Source of the DNA: Lichenicoccus sp965276875
GTDB taxonomy: Bacteria; Pseudomonadota; Alphaproteobacteria; Acetobacterales; Acetobacteraceae
Length of the DNA: 64,000 nucleotides
Assembly: GCF_965276875.1 (NCBI RefSeq)
Contig: NZ_OZ255701.1
Location: 1,550,001 to 1,614,000, forward strand
Direction of reading: 5' to 3'
In this document: piece by piece, positions 45,612-54,205 of the stretch
Layout: each line of letters begins with the position of its first letter
How positions within the stretch are numbered: the stretch's first letter is position 1
Program-made: the position numbers and the translations under genes
The notes under the pieces: model-generated
What the model was told of the DNA's origin: nothing
Database searches by the model: none
What the model saw: the letters and a program-made list of their open reading frames with translations, nothing else

Positions 45612-46684
45612 CCATCCCACCCGGTCACGTCATGACCGCCGAAAACCATCCGACGCACCATCGGCAGCGCCAGGCCCGAGCTGAACCCCAGCGGCGGCGC
45701 GCTTGCCGCATCCAAACAAGACATCTGATCGCCGCTCAGCAGGATGTCGGTCGCGGTGATACTGCCTTCGAGCTGTGAGGTCGTGCGCGCGCCGACAATG
45801 GTCGCGGCAACACCAGGGCGCGCCAGCGTCCAGGCGAGGGCCACCTGTGCTGCAGGCCTGTCGCACTCGGCCGCGACGGCCTTGAGCACGTCCAGGATAT
45901 CCCAGTTCCTCTCCAAAAACTTGCTGTTGCCGAACGGGTTGGGTCCGCTCAGGCGACCCGTGTCGACGGTCGTGCCACGCTGATATTTGCCGCTGAGAAA
46001 ACCACCCGCGAGCGGACTCCAGGGCATCACGCCCATGCCTGCTTCGCGCGCCGCGGGGATATGCTCGCTCTCGACATCGCGCGCCACCAGAGAATATTCG
46101 AGCTGCATGGCTATCGGACCCGGGACGCGTCGCTCAGCACTTATGGTCGCGGCCTTCATCGCCACCCAGGCCGGCATGTCGGAGAGCCCGAAATAGCGTA
46201 TTTTGCCGGCCTGGACGAGATCGCCAAGGGTCTGGACGATTTCCTCGACAGGGGTGACGCCGTCCCAGATATGCATCCAATAGAGATCGATATAGTCGGT
46301 GGCGAGCCGCCGCAGCGATCCCTCGAGTGCGCGGTATATGTTCTTCGCACCGTTGCCGCCTGCATTCGGGTTGCCGCCGCCGGCTTGCGTCGCGTTCAAG
46401 GGGCTGGCAGCGCCGTTGAAGGCGAATTTTGTCGCGAGCACGATCTCGTCGCGCGCGCCGGCATCCTTGATAAAGCCGCCGAGCAGCGTCTCGCTTTCGC
46501 CGCGTGAATAGATGTCGGCGGTATCTATAAAGTTGCCGCCTGCCGCTCGATAGCGTTCAAAGATCGCCCGCGACGTCGCGGCATCGGCGCCCCACTGGGC
46601 TTGCCCGAAGGTCATGGTGCCCAATGCGAGCGGGCTGACAACCAGGCCTGAACGCCCGAGCGTACGAAATTGGGTAAGCGACAT
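45605..46684 (-). CDS. Aldo/keto reductase
   Basis: NADPH-dependent oxidoreductase of 359 residues with the TIM-barrel AKR fold. The catalytic tetrad can be placed: Asp and Tyr in NFIDTADIYSRGESE, Lys in IVLATKFAF and His in YIDLYWMHIWDG. The C-terminal coenzyme site resembles AKRs of the YhdN/general stress type (TIVGARTTSQLEGSI). An insertion rich in glycine and asparagine (GGGNPNAGGNGAKN) follows the lysine strand. It ends convergently in the last seven bases of the SDR gene and is divergent from a TetR regulator, which probably controls it. Confidence 0.92.
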   Translation of the reverse strand: MSLTQFRTLGRSGLVVSPLALGTMTFGQAQWGADAATSRAIFERYRAAGGNFIDTADIYSRGESETLLGGFIKDAGARDEIVLATKFAFNGAASPLNATQAGGGNPNAGGNGAKNIYRALEGSLRRLATDYIDLYWMHIWDGVTPVEEIVQTLGDLVQAGKIRYFGLSDMPAWVAMKAATISAERRVPGPIAMQLEYSLVARDVESEHIPAAREAGMGVMPWSPLAGGFLSGKYQRGTTVDTGRLSGPNPFGNSKFLERNWDILDVLKAVAAECDRPAAQVALAWTLARPGVAATIVGARTTSQLEGSITATDILLSGDQMSCLDAASAPPLGFSSGLALPMVRRMVFGGHDVTGWDGY

Positions 46685-46698
46685 GCAATCATGACTTT

Positions 46699-46714
46699 CG
46701 TATCGTTTGATACG
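46699..46714. promoter_or_regulatory. Palindromic operator between the aldo/keto reductase and tetR genes
   Basis: CGTATC-GTTT-GATACG is a perfect six-base-arm inverted repeat. It extends to TTTCGTATC/GATACGGAA with one mismatch. It is only 14 bases upstream of the reductase start and about 50 from the regulator start, so one repressor could silence both genes. TetR-type control is inferred from arrangement. Confidence 0.6.
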
Positions 46715-46765
46715 GAACCTGTGCTACGATGGTCGCCTGACGTCAACTGTTTCCTAGCGATCACT

Positions 46766-47383
46766 ATGCATTTGCAATCGTCACCCCGCCGCAAGACCGG
46801 ACGACCGCTCTCGTTCGACCGGGAGGCCGCCCTGGAGCAGGCCATGCTGACCTTCTGGCGCCATGGCTACGAGACGACGTCGATTGTCGATCTGACGACC
46901 GCGATGCAGGTCAGCGCGCCCAGCCTCTATGCGGCGTTTGGCGACAAGAAGCAGTTGTTCCTCGAAGCGGTGCGCCGCTACGCCGGCGATCCGGAGGTGA
47001 TGGTCAGCGCGATCGACAACGCGCCGACGGCATTCGATGCCGCGCGCGACCTGCTGATCGGCGCCGCGACCGCCTACACAGGGGAGGCAACACCCAAGGG
47101 ATGCCTGCTTGCCAGCGCCACGGCCAGCGGATCGGACGCCTCGGCGGACGTGCGGCACACGGTCGCGGAGATCCGGCGCGGGATCGGCAACCACCTGCAG
47201 GCCCGTATCGAGCGTGACACCACGCAAGGCCTGTTGCCGCCGCACACACAAGCCGCCGCTCTTGCCGGCATGGTGATGGCGCACGTCCAGGGCATGTCCG
47301 TGCTAGCCCGGGACGGAGCAACACGCGCCTCGCTCCTGGCCAGCGTTGACGTCACCTTGACGGCCTGGCCGCGTCGCATTTGA
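46766..47383 (+). CDS. TetR-family transcriptional regulator
   Basis: About 205 residues. The N-terminal helix-turn-helix is typical: ALEQAMLTFWRHGYETTSIVDLTTAMQVSAPSLYAAFGDKKQLF (about residues 22-65). A ligand domain of the C-terminal AefR/YafC-like kind follows (KGCLLASATASGSDAS). An ATG at 46766 gives the usual short basic arm before the HTH; a longer frame begins 32 codons earlier, inside the divergent promoter region, and is unlikely. It is divergent from an aldo/keto reductase and shares a palindrome with it. Confidence 0.9.
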   Translation: MHLQSSPRRKTGRPLSFDREAALEQAMLTFWRHGYETTSIVDLTTAMQVSAPSLYAAFGDKKQLFLEAVRRYAGDPEVMVSAIDNAPTAFDAARDLLIGAATAYTGEATPKGCLLASATASGSDASADVRHTVAEIRRGIGNHLQARIERDTTQGLLPPHTQAAALAGMVMAHVQGMSVLARDGATRASLLASVDVTLTAWPRRI

Positions 47384-47442
47384 TGCAACGGATCAGGACA
47401 CGGCATCGGCCGCGCGTTCGGGCAAAAGCAGGCCTGTGCGCC

Positions 47443-49239
47443 TCAAGCTACGAGCATTGCCCGCCGCAGCCCGTGCAGGCTGTTACCGAGCCAGAGCGGA
47501 CGGCTTGCGAGCATGTCCGGCGTCACTACAGCTTCCGTCGCCGCCCCACATTCCAGCAGGGATCGGCGCAGCACCCCCGGTAACACGCCGCAGTCGAGAG
47601 GCGGTGTGACAAGCCGTCCGTCCTCCACGAACACTGTGTGTCGCGAGGCCTCCGCGACCTCGCCACGCCGGTTGAGCAGGACAGCCTCATCCACCGCCAT
47701 CGCCTTCGCCTCGGCGAACGCGCGCTCGTAGATCGCGCGACGCGTTGTCTTGTGGCCGAGGAACGGATCGCCCGGATCAAGCCGGTCCGACGCCAACATG
47801 ACCCGCATCGGTCCCCGCGGCGTCACGACGTCCTGGTCACTGACCGAGACCGTTCCGTCCCGCGCCAGCAGCACCCGCACCCGCCGGTCGCCCCGCGTTT
47901 GCTGGTCGCCATAAGCCGCCTGCCACCGTGCCACCCGACCCAGCAGTTGCTGCGTCACTTGCCGCTCGTCGAGCGCAAACTGGAGCGCGCGCGCGGACGC
48001 CGCCATCCGCGCGAGGTGCAGATCGAGCCGCACGAACCCCGACGATGCCGACCACCGGAAGGTTTCGATAAGACCATAGTCTTCCGCGAGATCCGTCAGC
48101 ACGCGGGCCTTCAACATTGCCTCTTCGTATTCCGCATCCGGGTCGGAGTCCGCGACGATCCCCCCCCCGACCCCGTAACATCCATGTCCCTCGGCGCCGA
48201 GCACCGCCGTGCGGATCGCCACGTTGAATTGCATGTCCCCGCTGGGCGCGATCGCCCCAAGCGCTCCCGTGTAGAACCCCCGTGGGACCGGCTCGAGCGC
48301 GCGGATAACCTCCCCCGCCCGGATTTTCGGCGCGCCCACAACCGAGCCGCAAGGAAACATCGCCGCGATCTTCTCCCGCAGGCTCACCCCTGTTCGTAGC
48401 CGGCCCATAACCGTCGAGGTCATCGTATGCAGGCTCGGGTAGCTCTCCACCGTGAACATTGCCGGCACCTGCACCGTGCCCAGCACCGAAATCCGCGAGA
48501 GATCATTCCTCAGGAGATCGACGATCATCAGGTTCTCTGCCCGCTGTTTTGGATTGGCCACGAGCGCTGCTCGCGCGGCCGCGTCCTCGGCTGGGTCCTT
48601 GCCCCGCTCGGCCGTGCCTTTCATCGGACGTGTTGTCGCAACATTGTCACGCACGGAAATCCAGAGCTCCGGCGAGACCGACAGCATTGTCATCTCCCCG
48701 AGCGCCGCGAACCCGCCATGCGCCACGGGCTGCCTTGCGCGCATCGCCGCGTAGAGCGCAAGCGGGTCGCCAGAGTAACGAAAGTCTATCGGGAAGGTAA
48801 GATTGACCTGGTAGATATCGCCCGCCGCGATCAGCCGAAGCGCTTCGCGCACGCCCGCGGCGTGCCGCGCTTGGTCCTCGCTGCAAGCGAGCTGCACGGG
48901 CGGCGGCGGTCCAAACCCCGCGAACATCCGATCCATTGCAGCACCCTCGATGTGCGTCGGTGCATCGAACAGCCCCAGCCAAAGCAGCGGCGTTCCGGAC
49001 GGCGCCGGCATCAGCGTCGCGAGCTTCGGCTCAAGCGCGTAGCCGAGTTCGTAGGAGAACAATCCAGCCGCATGGAGGCCAGCCGCGAGCCCCTGCTCGA
49101 CCGCACGGAATGCCTCATCGAGGAGACCAGGGTCGTCGCATCGAATGACCGCGCGTGGACAAGCGTAAAGCAGCCCGAACGGTGCCGCGTTTAGCCTGTC
49201 TTCCAGCAGTATGCAGGGCGGTGTCAGGTCAAAGGACAC
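47443..49239 (-). CDS. pabBC: Aminodeoxychorismate synthase component I fused to aminodeoxychorismate lyase
   Basis: Folate pathway enzyme making 4-aminobenzoate from chorismate. It has 598 residues from a GTG. Residues ~1-390 are the chorismate-binding PabB part: IAAGDIYQVNLTFPI, TRPMKGTAERGKD, AENLMIVDLLRNDLSRI and FPCGSVVGAPKIRA. Residues ~400-598 are a PLP-dependent lyase (PabC), with the cofactor lysine in LGHKTTRRAIYERAF and NRRGEVAEASRHTVF. Such fusions are common in alphaproteobacteria. It follows the 8-vinyl reductase gene by 15 bases, so the two are likely co-transcribed. The amidotransferase PabA is not in the window. Confidence 0.94.
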   Translation of the reverse strand: MSFDLTPPCILLEDRLNAAPFGLLYACPRAVIRCDDPGLLDEAFRAVEQGLAAGLHAAGLFSYELGYALEPKLATLMPAPSGTPLLWLGLFDAPTHIEGAAMDRMFAGFGPPPPVQLACSEDQARHAAGVREALRLIAAGDIYQVNLTFPIDFRYSGDPLALYAAMRARQPVAHGGFAALGEMTMLSVSPELWISVRDNVATTRPMKGTAERGKDPAEDAAARAALVANPKQRAENLMIVDLLRNDLSRISVLGTVQVPAMFTVESYPSLHTMTSTVMGRLRTGVSLREKIAAMFPCGSVVGAPKIRAGEVIRALEPVPRGFYTGALGAIAPSGDMQFNVAIRTAVLGAEGHGCYGVGGGIVADSDPDAEYEEAMLKARVLTDLAEDYGLIETFRWSASSGFVRLDLHLARMAASARALQFALDERQVTQQLLGRVARWQAAYGDQQTRGDRRVRVLLARDGTVSVSDQDVVTPRGPMRVMLASDRLDPGDPFLGHKTTRRAIYERAFAEAKAMAVDEAVLLNRRGEVAEASRHTVFVEDGRLVTPPLDCGVLPGVLRRSLLECGAATEAVVTPDMLASRPLWLGNSLHGLRRAMLVA

Positions 49240-49254
49240 GGACGTCTTATTGCA

Positions 49255-50223
49255 TCAAAATACGGCGTGGTCCCCCCGCTCGGGCAGCACACCGCCGGCC
49301 AACAAAGCGCTGTAGTGGTCAAACAGGGTCTCTGTCCCGGTCGATGGTGTGCCGCCGGCATCGTAGCGGCCTGTGCGCGGGTTCAGGAGCAGCATGGATT
49401 CCGTGGCGTAGTAGCGGCCAATGCGCGCCAGTTCCGCCTTTTCGCCAAGCGATGGTGCCACGCGGGCGGCAACGCCAAGTCCGGCGATGAGGGTGTCGAG
49501 GAGTGCTACCGGCACCTGACGAAAATGCGGCGCGCGACCCAGCAGCGCAAACAGGGCGTCGCCCTGCTGGCGTGGGGTGATCGCCTCGCCTGGGCCGCCG
49601 ATCGGCAGCACGCGCCCCCAGCGGTCCTCGCTGGTCACGCACTCTACGAGATAGTTTGCGAGATCGCCGTCGCTGATCGGCTTGCAGGCGGTCAGGCCGC
49701 CGTCACCGAACAGCAGAAACGGCCTGCCGCGTTTGACCCGCTCGACCTGCCCGCTCAGCGATTTGAAAAAGGCGGTCGGCCGCACGATCGAATAGCTCAG
49801 GCCGGAGCCGATCAGGGCCGCCTCGAAGGCCAGCTTGGCGTGCTGGAACGCGAGCTTCGGCCTTTGCACGCAGATGGCCGAAAGCAGGACGAAGTGGCCG
49901 ACCTCAACGGCACGCGCCTGCGCAAGCACGTCGAGATGCGCCCGGTGATCGACCGCCCAGGCGTCCGCCGGCGCGCCGGTGCGCGAGGCCATGCAGGACA
50001 GCACCGCATCGAAGGGCTCGCCGCGGAACCCGTCGCGGGAGATGGATAGGGGATCGGACAGGTCGACCACGCGACCCTCGGCGCCGTCGATGACCGGCAG
50101 CTCGCCGGCTCGGGGACGGACGAAGCACACCACCTCATGCCCACGTCGCAGCAGGGCGCGCAGCGTCGCCCGGCCAATGGTGCCGGTGGCGCCAAGCAGG
50201 CAGACCCGGTTTGCAGTCGGCAT
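49255..50223 (-). CDS. bciA: Divinyl (proto)chlorophyllide 8-vinyl reductase, BciA type
   Basis: NADPH-dependent reductase of about 322 residues that, in this family, reduces the 8-vinyl group of divinyl protochlorophyllide or chlorophyllide to ethyl during (bacterio)chlorophyll synthesis. The Rossmann loop is VCLLGATGTIGRAT. BciA-like blocks follow: RPTAFFKSLSGQVERVKRG, FGDGGLTACKPISDGDLA, LPIGGPGEAITPRQQGD, and the end RIGRYYATESML with ERGDHAVF. Start choices at 50223, 50229 and 50244 are all in frame; 50223 has GGA at a workable distance. No other photosynthesis gene is in the window, as is usual because bciA often lies outside the main cluster. A generic NAD(P)H-binding role is the alternative. 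Confidence 0.83.
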   Translation of the reverse strand: MPTANRVCLLGATGTIGRATLRALLRRGHEVVCFVRPRAGELPVIDGAEGRVVDLSDPLSISRDGFRGEPFDAVLSCMASRTGAPADAWAVDHRAHLDVLAQARAVEVGHFVLLSAICVQRPKLAFQHAKLAFEAALIGSGLSYSIVRPTAFFKSLSGQVERVKRGRPFLLFGDGGLTACKPISDGDLANYLVECVTSEDRWGRVLPIGGPGEAITPRQQGDALFALLGRAPHFRQVPVALLDTLIAGLGVAARVAPSLGEKAELARIGRYYATESMLLLNPRTGRYDAGGTPSTGTETLFDHYSALLAGGVLPERGDHAVF

Positions 50224-50258
50224 TGGCATTCCAGCGCGCGGCATACCATGTCCATAGC

Positions 50259-50399
50259 ATGAGCGAAGACACCAAGCCCGCAGAGCCCGAAACTCAGACC
50301 GAGACCGACGTCGCACCGAAGGAGGTCGGCGGCCCGAAGGAGGCCAACCCGACGCGCTATGGCGACTGGACCGTCAAGGGCCGCTGCATCGACTTCTGA
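50259..50399 (+). CDS. DUF1674 / succinate dehydrogenase assembly factor 4 homologue
   Basis: A very small protein of 46 residues. After an acidic, disordered start rich in E, T and P, it ends with the diagnostic block EVGGPKEANPTRYGDWTVKGRCIDF (span residues 22-46), which matches the conserved C-terminus of SdhAF4/DUF1674. In mitochondria this factor protects flavinylated SdhA during assembly. It starts 35 bases from the divergent bciA gene and ends 15 bases from the convergent HupE-like gene. No sdh gene is in the window. Confidence 0.85.
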   Translation: MSEDTKPAEPETQTETDVAPKEVGGPKEANPTRYGDWTVKGRCIDF

Positions 50400-50414
50400 C
50401 TTCGCTGCGCGTTA

Positions 50415-51563
50415 TCAGAACGGCATCATGCCAAGGTCGAAGGCACGGTCGGTGAACCAGGCCAGGGCGACGAGAGCAACCGCGGCCGAAATGCCCGGCA
50501 TCACCCGCTGCGGGTAGAGGGCGGTATGTCGCAGTGCAAAGCCAATCGGTAGCACGACCGCGGCAATGCTCACCTGTGCAGCCTCCAGCCCCAGGTTGAA
50601 CGAAATCAGCGCGATGCCCAATGCGAGCGGCGGCAGCGCGAGTGGGCCGAGTGCCGTGGCGAAGCCCAAACCGTGCACCAGCCCGAAGGCGAAGGCGAGC
50701 GGCCAGCGTTTCCCCGGAATGACGTGGAAGATATTGTCCAGGGCCGTAATCAGGATTGTCAGCGCGATACCGGCTTCGCTCACCCGCTCGGGGATGCTGA
50801 TGATATGCAGCACCGACAGCGTCAGCGTGGTGGCGTGGGCCAAGGTGAAGGCGCTGAGCACCTTGACCGATTCGATGAACATGCCGCGGAAGCGGGCGAC
50901 CGGCACCAGTACGGCGTCGGGGCCATGGCTGCGCGAGCGTCTTTTGAACATGGCCGGCACCAGCAGCATGGTGACGAACAGCATGTGATCGATGCCGGTG
51001 AGCAGATGATGCACGCCGGTGAGAAAGAAGCTGACCACGGTCTCGCCGTAGCCGGGGCTGACGTCGAAGCGCGCCGTGGGCTGGTCCGGCGAGAGGGCAG
51101 CGGCGTGCGGCACGCCGTCGACATTGACATTGAGCAGGCCGCGATGCATCGGGTCTAGATCGAACATCAGCCCGTATTGCACGGTGATGCTGGTCGGCAC
51201 GTGGTCGCATTTGGCGACGAAGCGCAGCACCGCATAGCCGCCATCGCCGAGCTGGTCGGTCAGCAGCGTGACCGGGCCGGGCGCGCAAAGGGTCTTGCCG
51301 GCATACAGCGAAAGCCGCGCCATCGCATAGGCGACCACGGCGTCGCGCTTCCGGCGCAGCTCGCCCCAGGTGATGGCGCCGTCACCGTTGGCATCGAGGC
51401 CGATCGCGTAATCGAGGTCGCGCAGGGCGATCGACCATTGCACGTCGAGTGCCTGGCCGTGCACGTCGACATGCAGGTAGGAGCTGCTGGCGCTGTGCGC
51501 ATGCGCCCGCGGCGCCGTTGCCAGCAGCAGCGCCAGGGCGGCAAAAGCGAGCCAGCGGATCAT
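50415..51563 (-). CDS. HupE/UreJ-like membrane protein with an N-terminal EF-hand-like domain
   Basis: A 382-residue membrane protein. A signal peptide (MIRWLAFAALALLLATAPRAHA) leads to an exported N-terminal domain. It contains a full EF-hand calcium loop at residues 57-68 (DANGDGAITWGE, with D57, N59, D61, I64 and E68). The C-terminal part (about 175-382) is the HupE/UreJ_2 domain with six or seven helices. It has histidine-rich ends HHLLTGIDHMLFV, LAHATTLTLS and FGLVHGLGFA, which resemble nickel/cobalt permease sites. Its ATG overlaps the stop of the TPR gene. Metal transport is possible but not shown for this subfamily. Confidence 0.85.
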   Translation of the reverse strand: MIRWLAFAALALLLATAPRAHAHSASSSYLHVDVHGQALDVQWSIALRDLDYAIGLDANGDGAITWGELRRKRDAVVAYAMARLSLYAGKTLCAPGPVTLLTDQLGDGGYAVLRFVAKCDHVPTSITVQYGLMFDLDPMHRGLLNVNVDGVPHAAALSPDQPTARFDVSPGYGETVVSFFLTGVHHLLTGIDHMLFVTMLLVPAMFKRRSRSHGPDAVLVPVARFRGMFIESVKVLSAFTLAHATTLTLSVLHIISIPERVSEAGIALTILITALDNIFHVIPGKRWPLAFAFGLVHGLGFATALGPLALPPLALGIALISFNLGLEAAQVSIAAVVLPIGFALRHTALYPQRVMPGISAAVALVALAWFTDRAFDLGMMPF

Positions 51564-52759
51564 GACTTGTCTCCGAGGTCGCGCGGGCGGGCCAGCGCGC
51601 GCAGGCGCACATCCTGGACGTGATTGTGGTCCAGCCAGGCGCGAACCGGGTCCGCTGCCTCCGGCTGGCCCGCCGCGAGCGCTGTCTCCAGCAGGATACG
51701 CGCGTCGATCGGCTCGCGCTGCACCGTCCAGTTGGCGCGGGCGAGAACCAGCGCACGGCGCGGCTGGTGCAGAAGATGGAGCGTGAACATCGCCTGTTCG
51801 CGTCGATGCACGGTGTCGCCGCGCAGCCGGCTGGCCTCGAAGCGGGCAGCGAGATCGCCGATATGGCGCGCGGCAAGGGCGTTGTGTGTCTGCTGCTCGG
51901 CCAGCGCCAGGCGCAGCAGCAGCGGATCGATCCGGGTGTCGGCCGAGAGCAGCGCGATGACCGCGCGCGGATGGTTGTGGTCGAGCAGCCAGTCGCTCCA
52001 GGCGCCGAGCAGATAGGGGTCGGTCGGTTCGATGGCGAGGGCCGCGCGGAAATACTGTTCCGCGCTCGGATCACCGAGCCGTTCGGCGGTCTCTGCCGCG
52101 AGCGTCAGCGCCCAGACCGCGACCGTCGGTTGCGCCTTGGCCTCGGCCGCGTTCTGGTTGAGCGAGATCGCGACCGCGCGCAAAGCCAGCGGGGCGTGTC
52201 CGGTCAGCGACATCACCGAGGCGGTGCAGGTATCCGGCAACAGGCCGAGCGTATTCGTCGCGAACTGGCCGCAATCGCGCAGGGCGGCGGGGTAGTTCGC
52301 CTGCGCCTGGTGTACGGCGGCCAGGGTCAGCCAGGCCTGGGCCGAGCTTGGCTGGGCGGCGAGCACGCGTTTGAGGACGGCGATGCTGCCGTTGAAGTCG
52401 TGGTTGCTCTGCAGGATTACCGCACGCAGCAACAGCACGTCGGGCGGCGTATGGGGCCGAATCGGCCAGGGTGCCAGGGCCGCCTCCGCGCGCCCGAGAA
52501 AGCGCGGATCGCCGAGCGTGCGCGCCTCGCCGATGTCGAGGCGCGCAACCTTCTCGGCGAGTGCCGCGTCGTGCCGGTGTTGCGCGAGTTGCGCGTTCAG
52601 CCCGCGCAGGGCACGCGACGAGGCGTCGCGGAACCCCGGCACATGCTCCAGCACGACGCTGTCGGAGGCGGGCACGGATGGGCTCGCCCGCGCCAGGGGC
52701 GAGCCCAGCAGCAGCGGTGCCAGCAGAATTGCCAGCACCGTGCGACCGCCTCCGAACAT
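51560..52759 (-). CDS. Exported tetratricopeptide-repeat protein
   Basis: A 399-residue protein with a signal sequence (LLAPLLLGSPLARA) and helical TPR-like repeats along its length. Clear repeats are around NGSIAVLKRVLAAQPSSAQAWLTLAAVHQAQANYPAAL (about residues 122-160) and GDPSAEQYFRAALAIEPTDPYLLG. No catalytic motif is seen. It lies between the DUF4331 gene (12-base gap) and the HupE-like gene (ATGA overlap), so the three form one unit. TPR proteins are scaffolds, so it may bind one or both neighbours in the periplasm. The function is unknown. Confidence 0.82.
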   Translation of the reverse strand: MFGGGRTVLAILLAPLLLGSPLARASPSVPASDSVVLEHVPGFRDASSRALRGLNAQLAQHRHDAALAEKVARLDIGEARTLGDPRFLGRAEAALAPWPIRPHTPPDVLLLRAVILQSNHDFNGSIAVLKRVLAAQPSSAQAWLTLAAVHQAQANYPAALRDCGQFATNTLGLLPDTCTASVMSLTGHAPLALRAVAISLNQNAAEAKAQPTVAVWALTLAAETAERLGDPSAEQYFRAALAIEPTDPYLLGAWSDWLLDHNHPRAVIALLSADTRIDPLLLRLALAEQQTHNALAARHIGDLAARFEASRLRGDTVHRREQAMFTLHLLHQPRRALVLARANWTVQREPIDARILLETALAAGQPEAADPVRAWLDHNHVQDVRLRALARPRDLGDKS

Positions 52760-52771
52760 CGCTGCCGCGCC

Positions 52772-54205
52772 TTATTCGTGCGCCGGCTGCGGCGAGTCCG
52801 ACAGCGGCGGCATCACGTAGGGGAACGCCTGCAAATAGTGGGTGTCGTCGGTATAGGCGCCGTCGGTGAAGTCGAGCAGGCCGGCCGGTGCGTCCGACGG
52901 CTTGCCGTAGAGACCGAGCGCATAGAGCCGGCCTTCCGCCACGCGCAGGGTGATGTCGACGACGTCATCGCCCGGGCGCCGGCCGTTCGGATAACCGGCC
53001 TTGTCGCCGCCGATCACGCCCAGCCGGCTCTGCTTGCCATAGGGGGTGATGGGAATGGACGTGTTCAACCGCATCTCTTCCGAGGGACGGCTCAGATGCG
53101 CCGGGGCGTTGACGCCGGCGACGCCGGTCAGGAACACCGCGACCAGGTCGGTGCGGGGGATTTTGGTGGGTGCCTTGGCGCTCGGGAACAGCGCCTGCAC
53201 CAGGGCCGGAACGGTAGGGTTGGTGACGTAGGTCGCGAACTGCGCGTCATTGGCGGGCAGGGACATGTTGAACCGGTCCTTGTCCTTGAGCCCGATCAGC
53301 AGCTCGTTGACCAGCGGATTGGCGAGACGCGAGACCTGGCTGTAGTTCTCGCGGCCGCGATCATCCATGGTGCCGAGAGACGAGGTGGTCCAGGCGCCGA
53401 CCACCGGGTCGCCGACATGGGTCAGGCAGGCGGACTGGATTTCCCAGACAATGGAGGTAACGTTCTTGCCGGCGAGGTCGTCGCGCGCCGAGGCGGCATA
53501 TTGCTCGCCGATCGGATGGGCGTAGTTCAGCAGGTCGAAGGTCTCGCCGAGATTGACCACGAACGGGTCCTTGCGCTGGCCGACGAAGACGCGGCCGGTG
53601 CCGCAGCCCGGCACCACGATCTGATGCGTGAAGGTCGCCGCGTAGGCTGCGTAGTTCGGGATCGACTTGTCGCCGATGCGGTCGGCGGGCTTCTGGAACA
53701 GCGTCTCGCCGCTGGTATCCTTGAGCAGCTGCTCGGACGGCTGGCCGTTGCGGTAGGTGATCAGCGCAATGGTGTACACCTCGCCGGTGTTCTGGGCGGC
53801 GTCGCTGGTGGTGGTGATCTGGCCGTCATTGATCAGCGAAATCGCGACCTTCTTGCCACCGACCGACACAGCGAGGTTGCGGTTCACCGGATAGAAGCGG
53901 AACCGGAAGGTGTAGGTCGGCGTGCCGGTGCCGTCGGAGTCAACGTTGATGTCGTAGTAGCCGTTATGCTCCATGTCGAAGAAGTTCGGGCCGCCGCCTG
54001 GATCCTGCAGCGGCACGTAGTCGGCGATCATGGTGACGTAGTTTGACCGGCCGGCCTCGTAGCTGCGGAACAGATAGAAGTCGCTGGCGTCCAGGCGCGG
54101 CATGCCGGCGATCATCGGGGCTTCGCGATGGCTCGAGGCAAAGGCCGGGACCTGCAACAGGGCCACCGCGGCGAGCGACGTCGCTGCAAGAAGGAGGCGT
54201 TTCAT
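52772..54205 (-). CDS. Exported DUF4331-family protein
   Basis: About 477 residues, first gene of a three-gene unit. The start at 54205 is preferred because GGAG is six bases upstream; the ATG two codons earlier would leave no spacing. The signal peptide MKRLLLAATSLAAVALLQVPAFA is followed at once by SSHREAPMIAG, the family hallmark. DASDFYLFRSYEAGRSNYVTMIADYVPLQDPGGGPNFF comes next (about residues 38-75). Later blocks, VVDITLRVAEGRLY and GYPNGRRPGDDV, are also typical. No enzyme motif is recognised. The family is widespread but its role is unknown. Confidence 0.9.
   Translation of the reverse strand: MKRLLLAATSLAAVALLQVPAFASSHREAPMIAGMPRLDASDFYLFRSYEAGRSNYVTMIADYVPLQDPGGGPNFFDMEHNGYYDINVDSDGTGTPTYTFRFRFYPVNRNLAVSVGGKKVAISLINDGQITTTSDAAQNTGEVYTIALITYRNGQPSEQLLKDTSGETLFQKPADRIGDKSIPNYAAYAATFTHQIVVPGCGTGRVFVGQRKDPFVVNLGETFDLLNYAHPIGEQYAASARDDLAGKNVTSIVWEIQSACLTHVGDPVVGAWTTSSLGTMDDRGRENYSQVSRLANPLVNELLIGLKDKDRFNMSLPANDAQFATYVTNPTVPALVQALFPSAKAPTKIPRTDLVAVFLTGVAGVNAPAHLSRPSEEMRLNTSIPITPYGKQSRLGVIGGDKAGYPNGRRPGDDVVDITLRVAEGRLYALGLYGKPSDAPAGLLDFTDGAYTDDTHYLQAFPYVMPPLSDSPQPAHE

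Noticed and set aside
46766..47383. The TetR protein as the repressor of the RND pump
   Set aside because: Its own divergent region has a different palindrome (CGTATC/GATACG) from the pump site (TGACCG/CGGTCA), and the genes are 20 kb apart.
51620..54046. An 808-codon plus-strand frame opposite the TPR and DUF4331 genes
   Set aside because: The minus-strand genes have signal peptides, ribosome sites and family hallmarks; the plus-strand frame has none.
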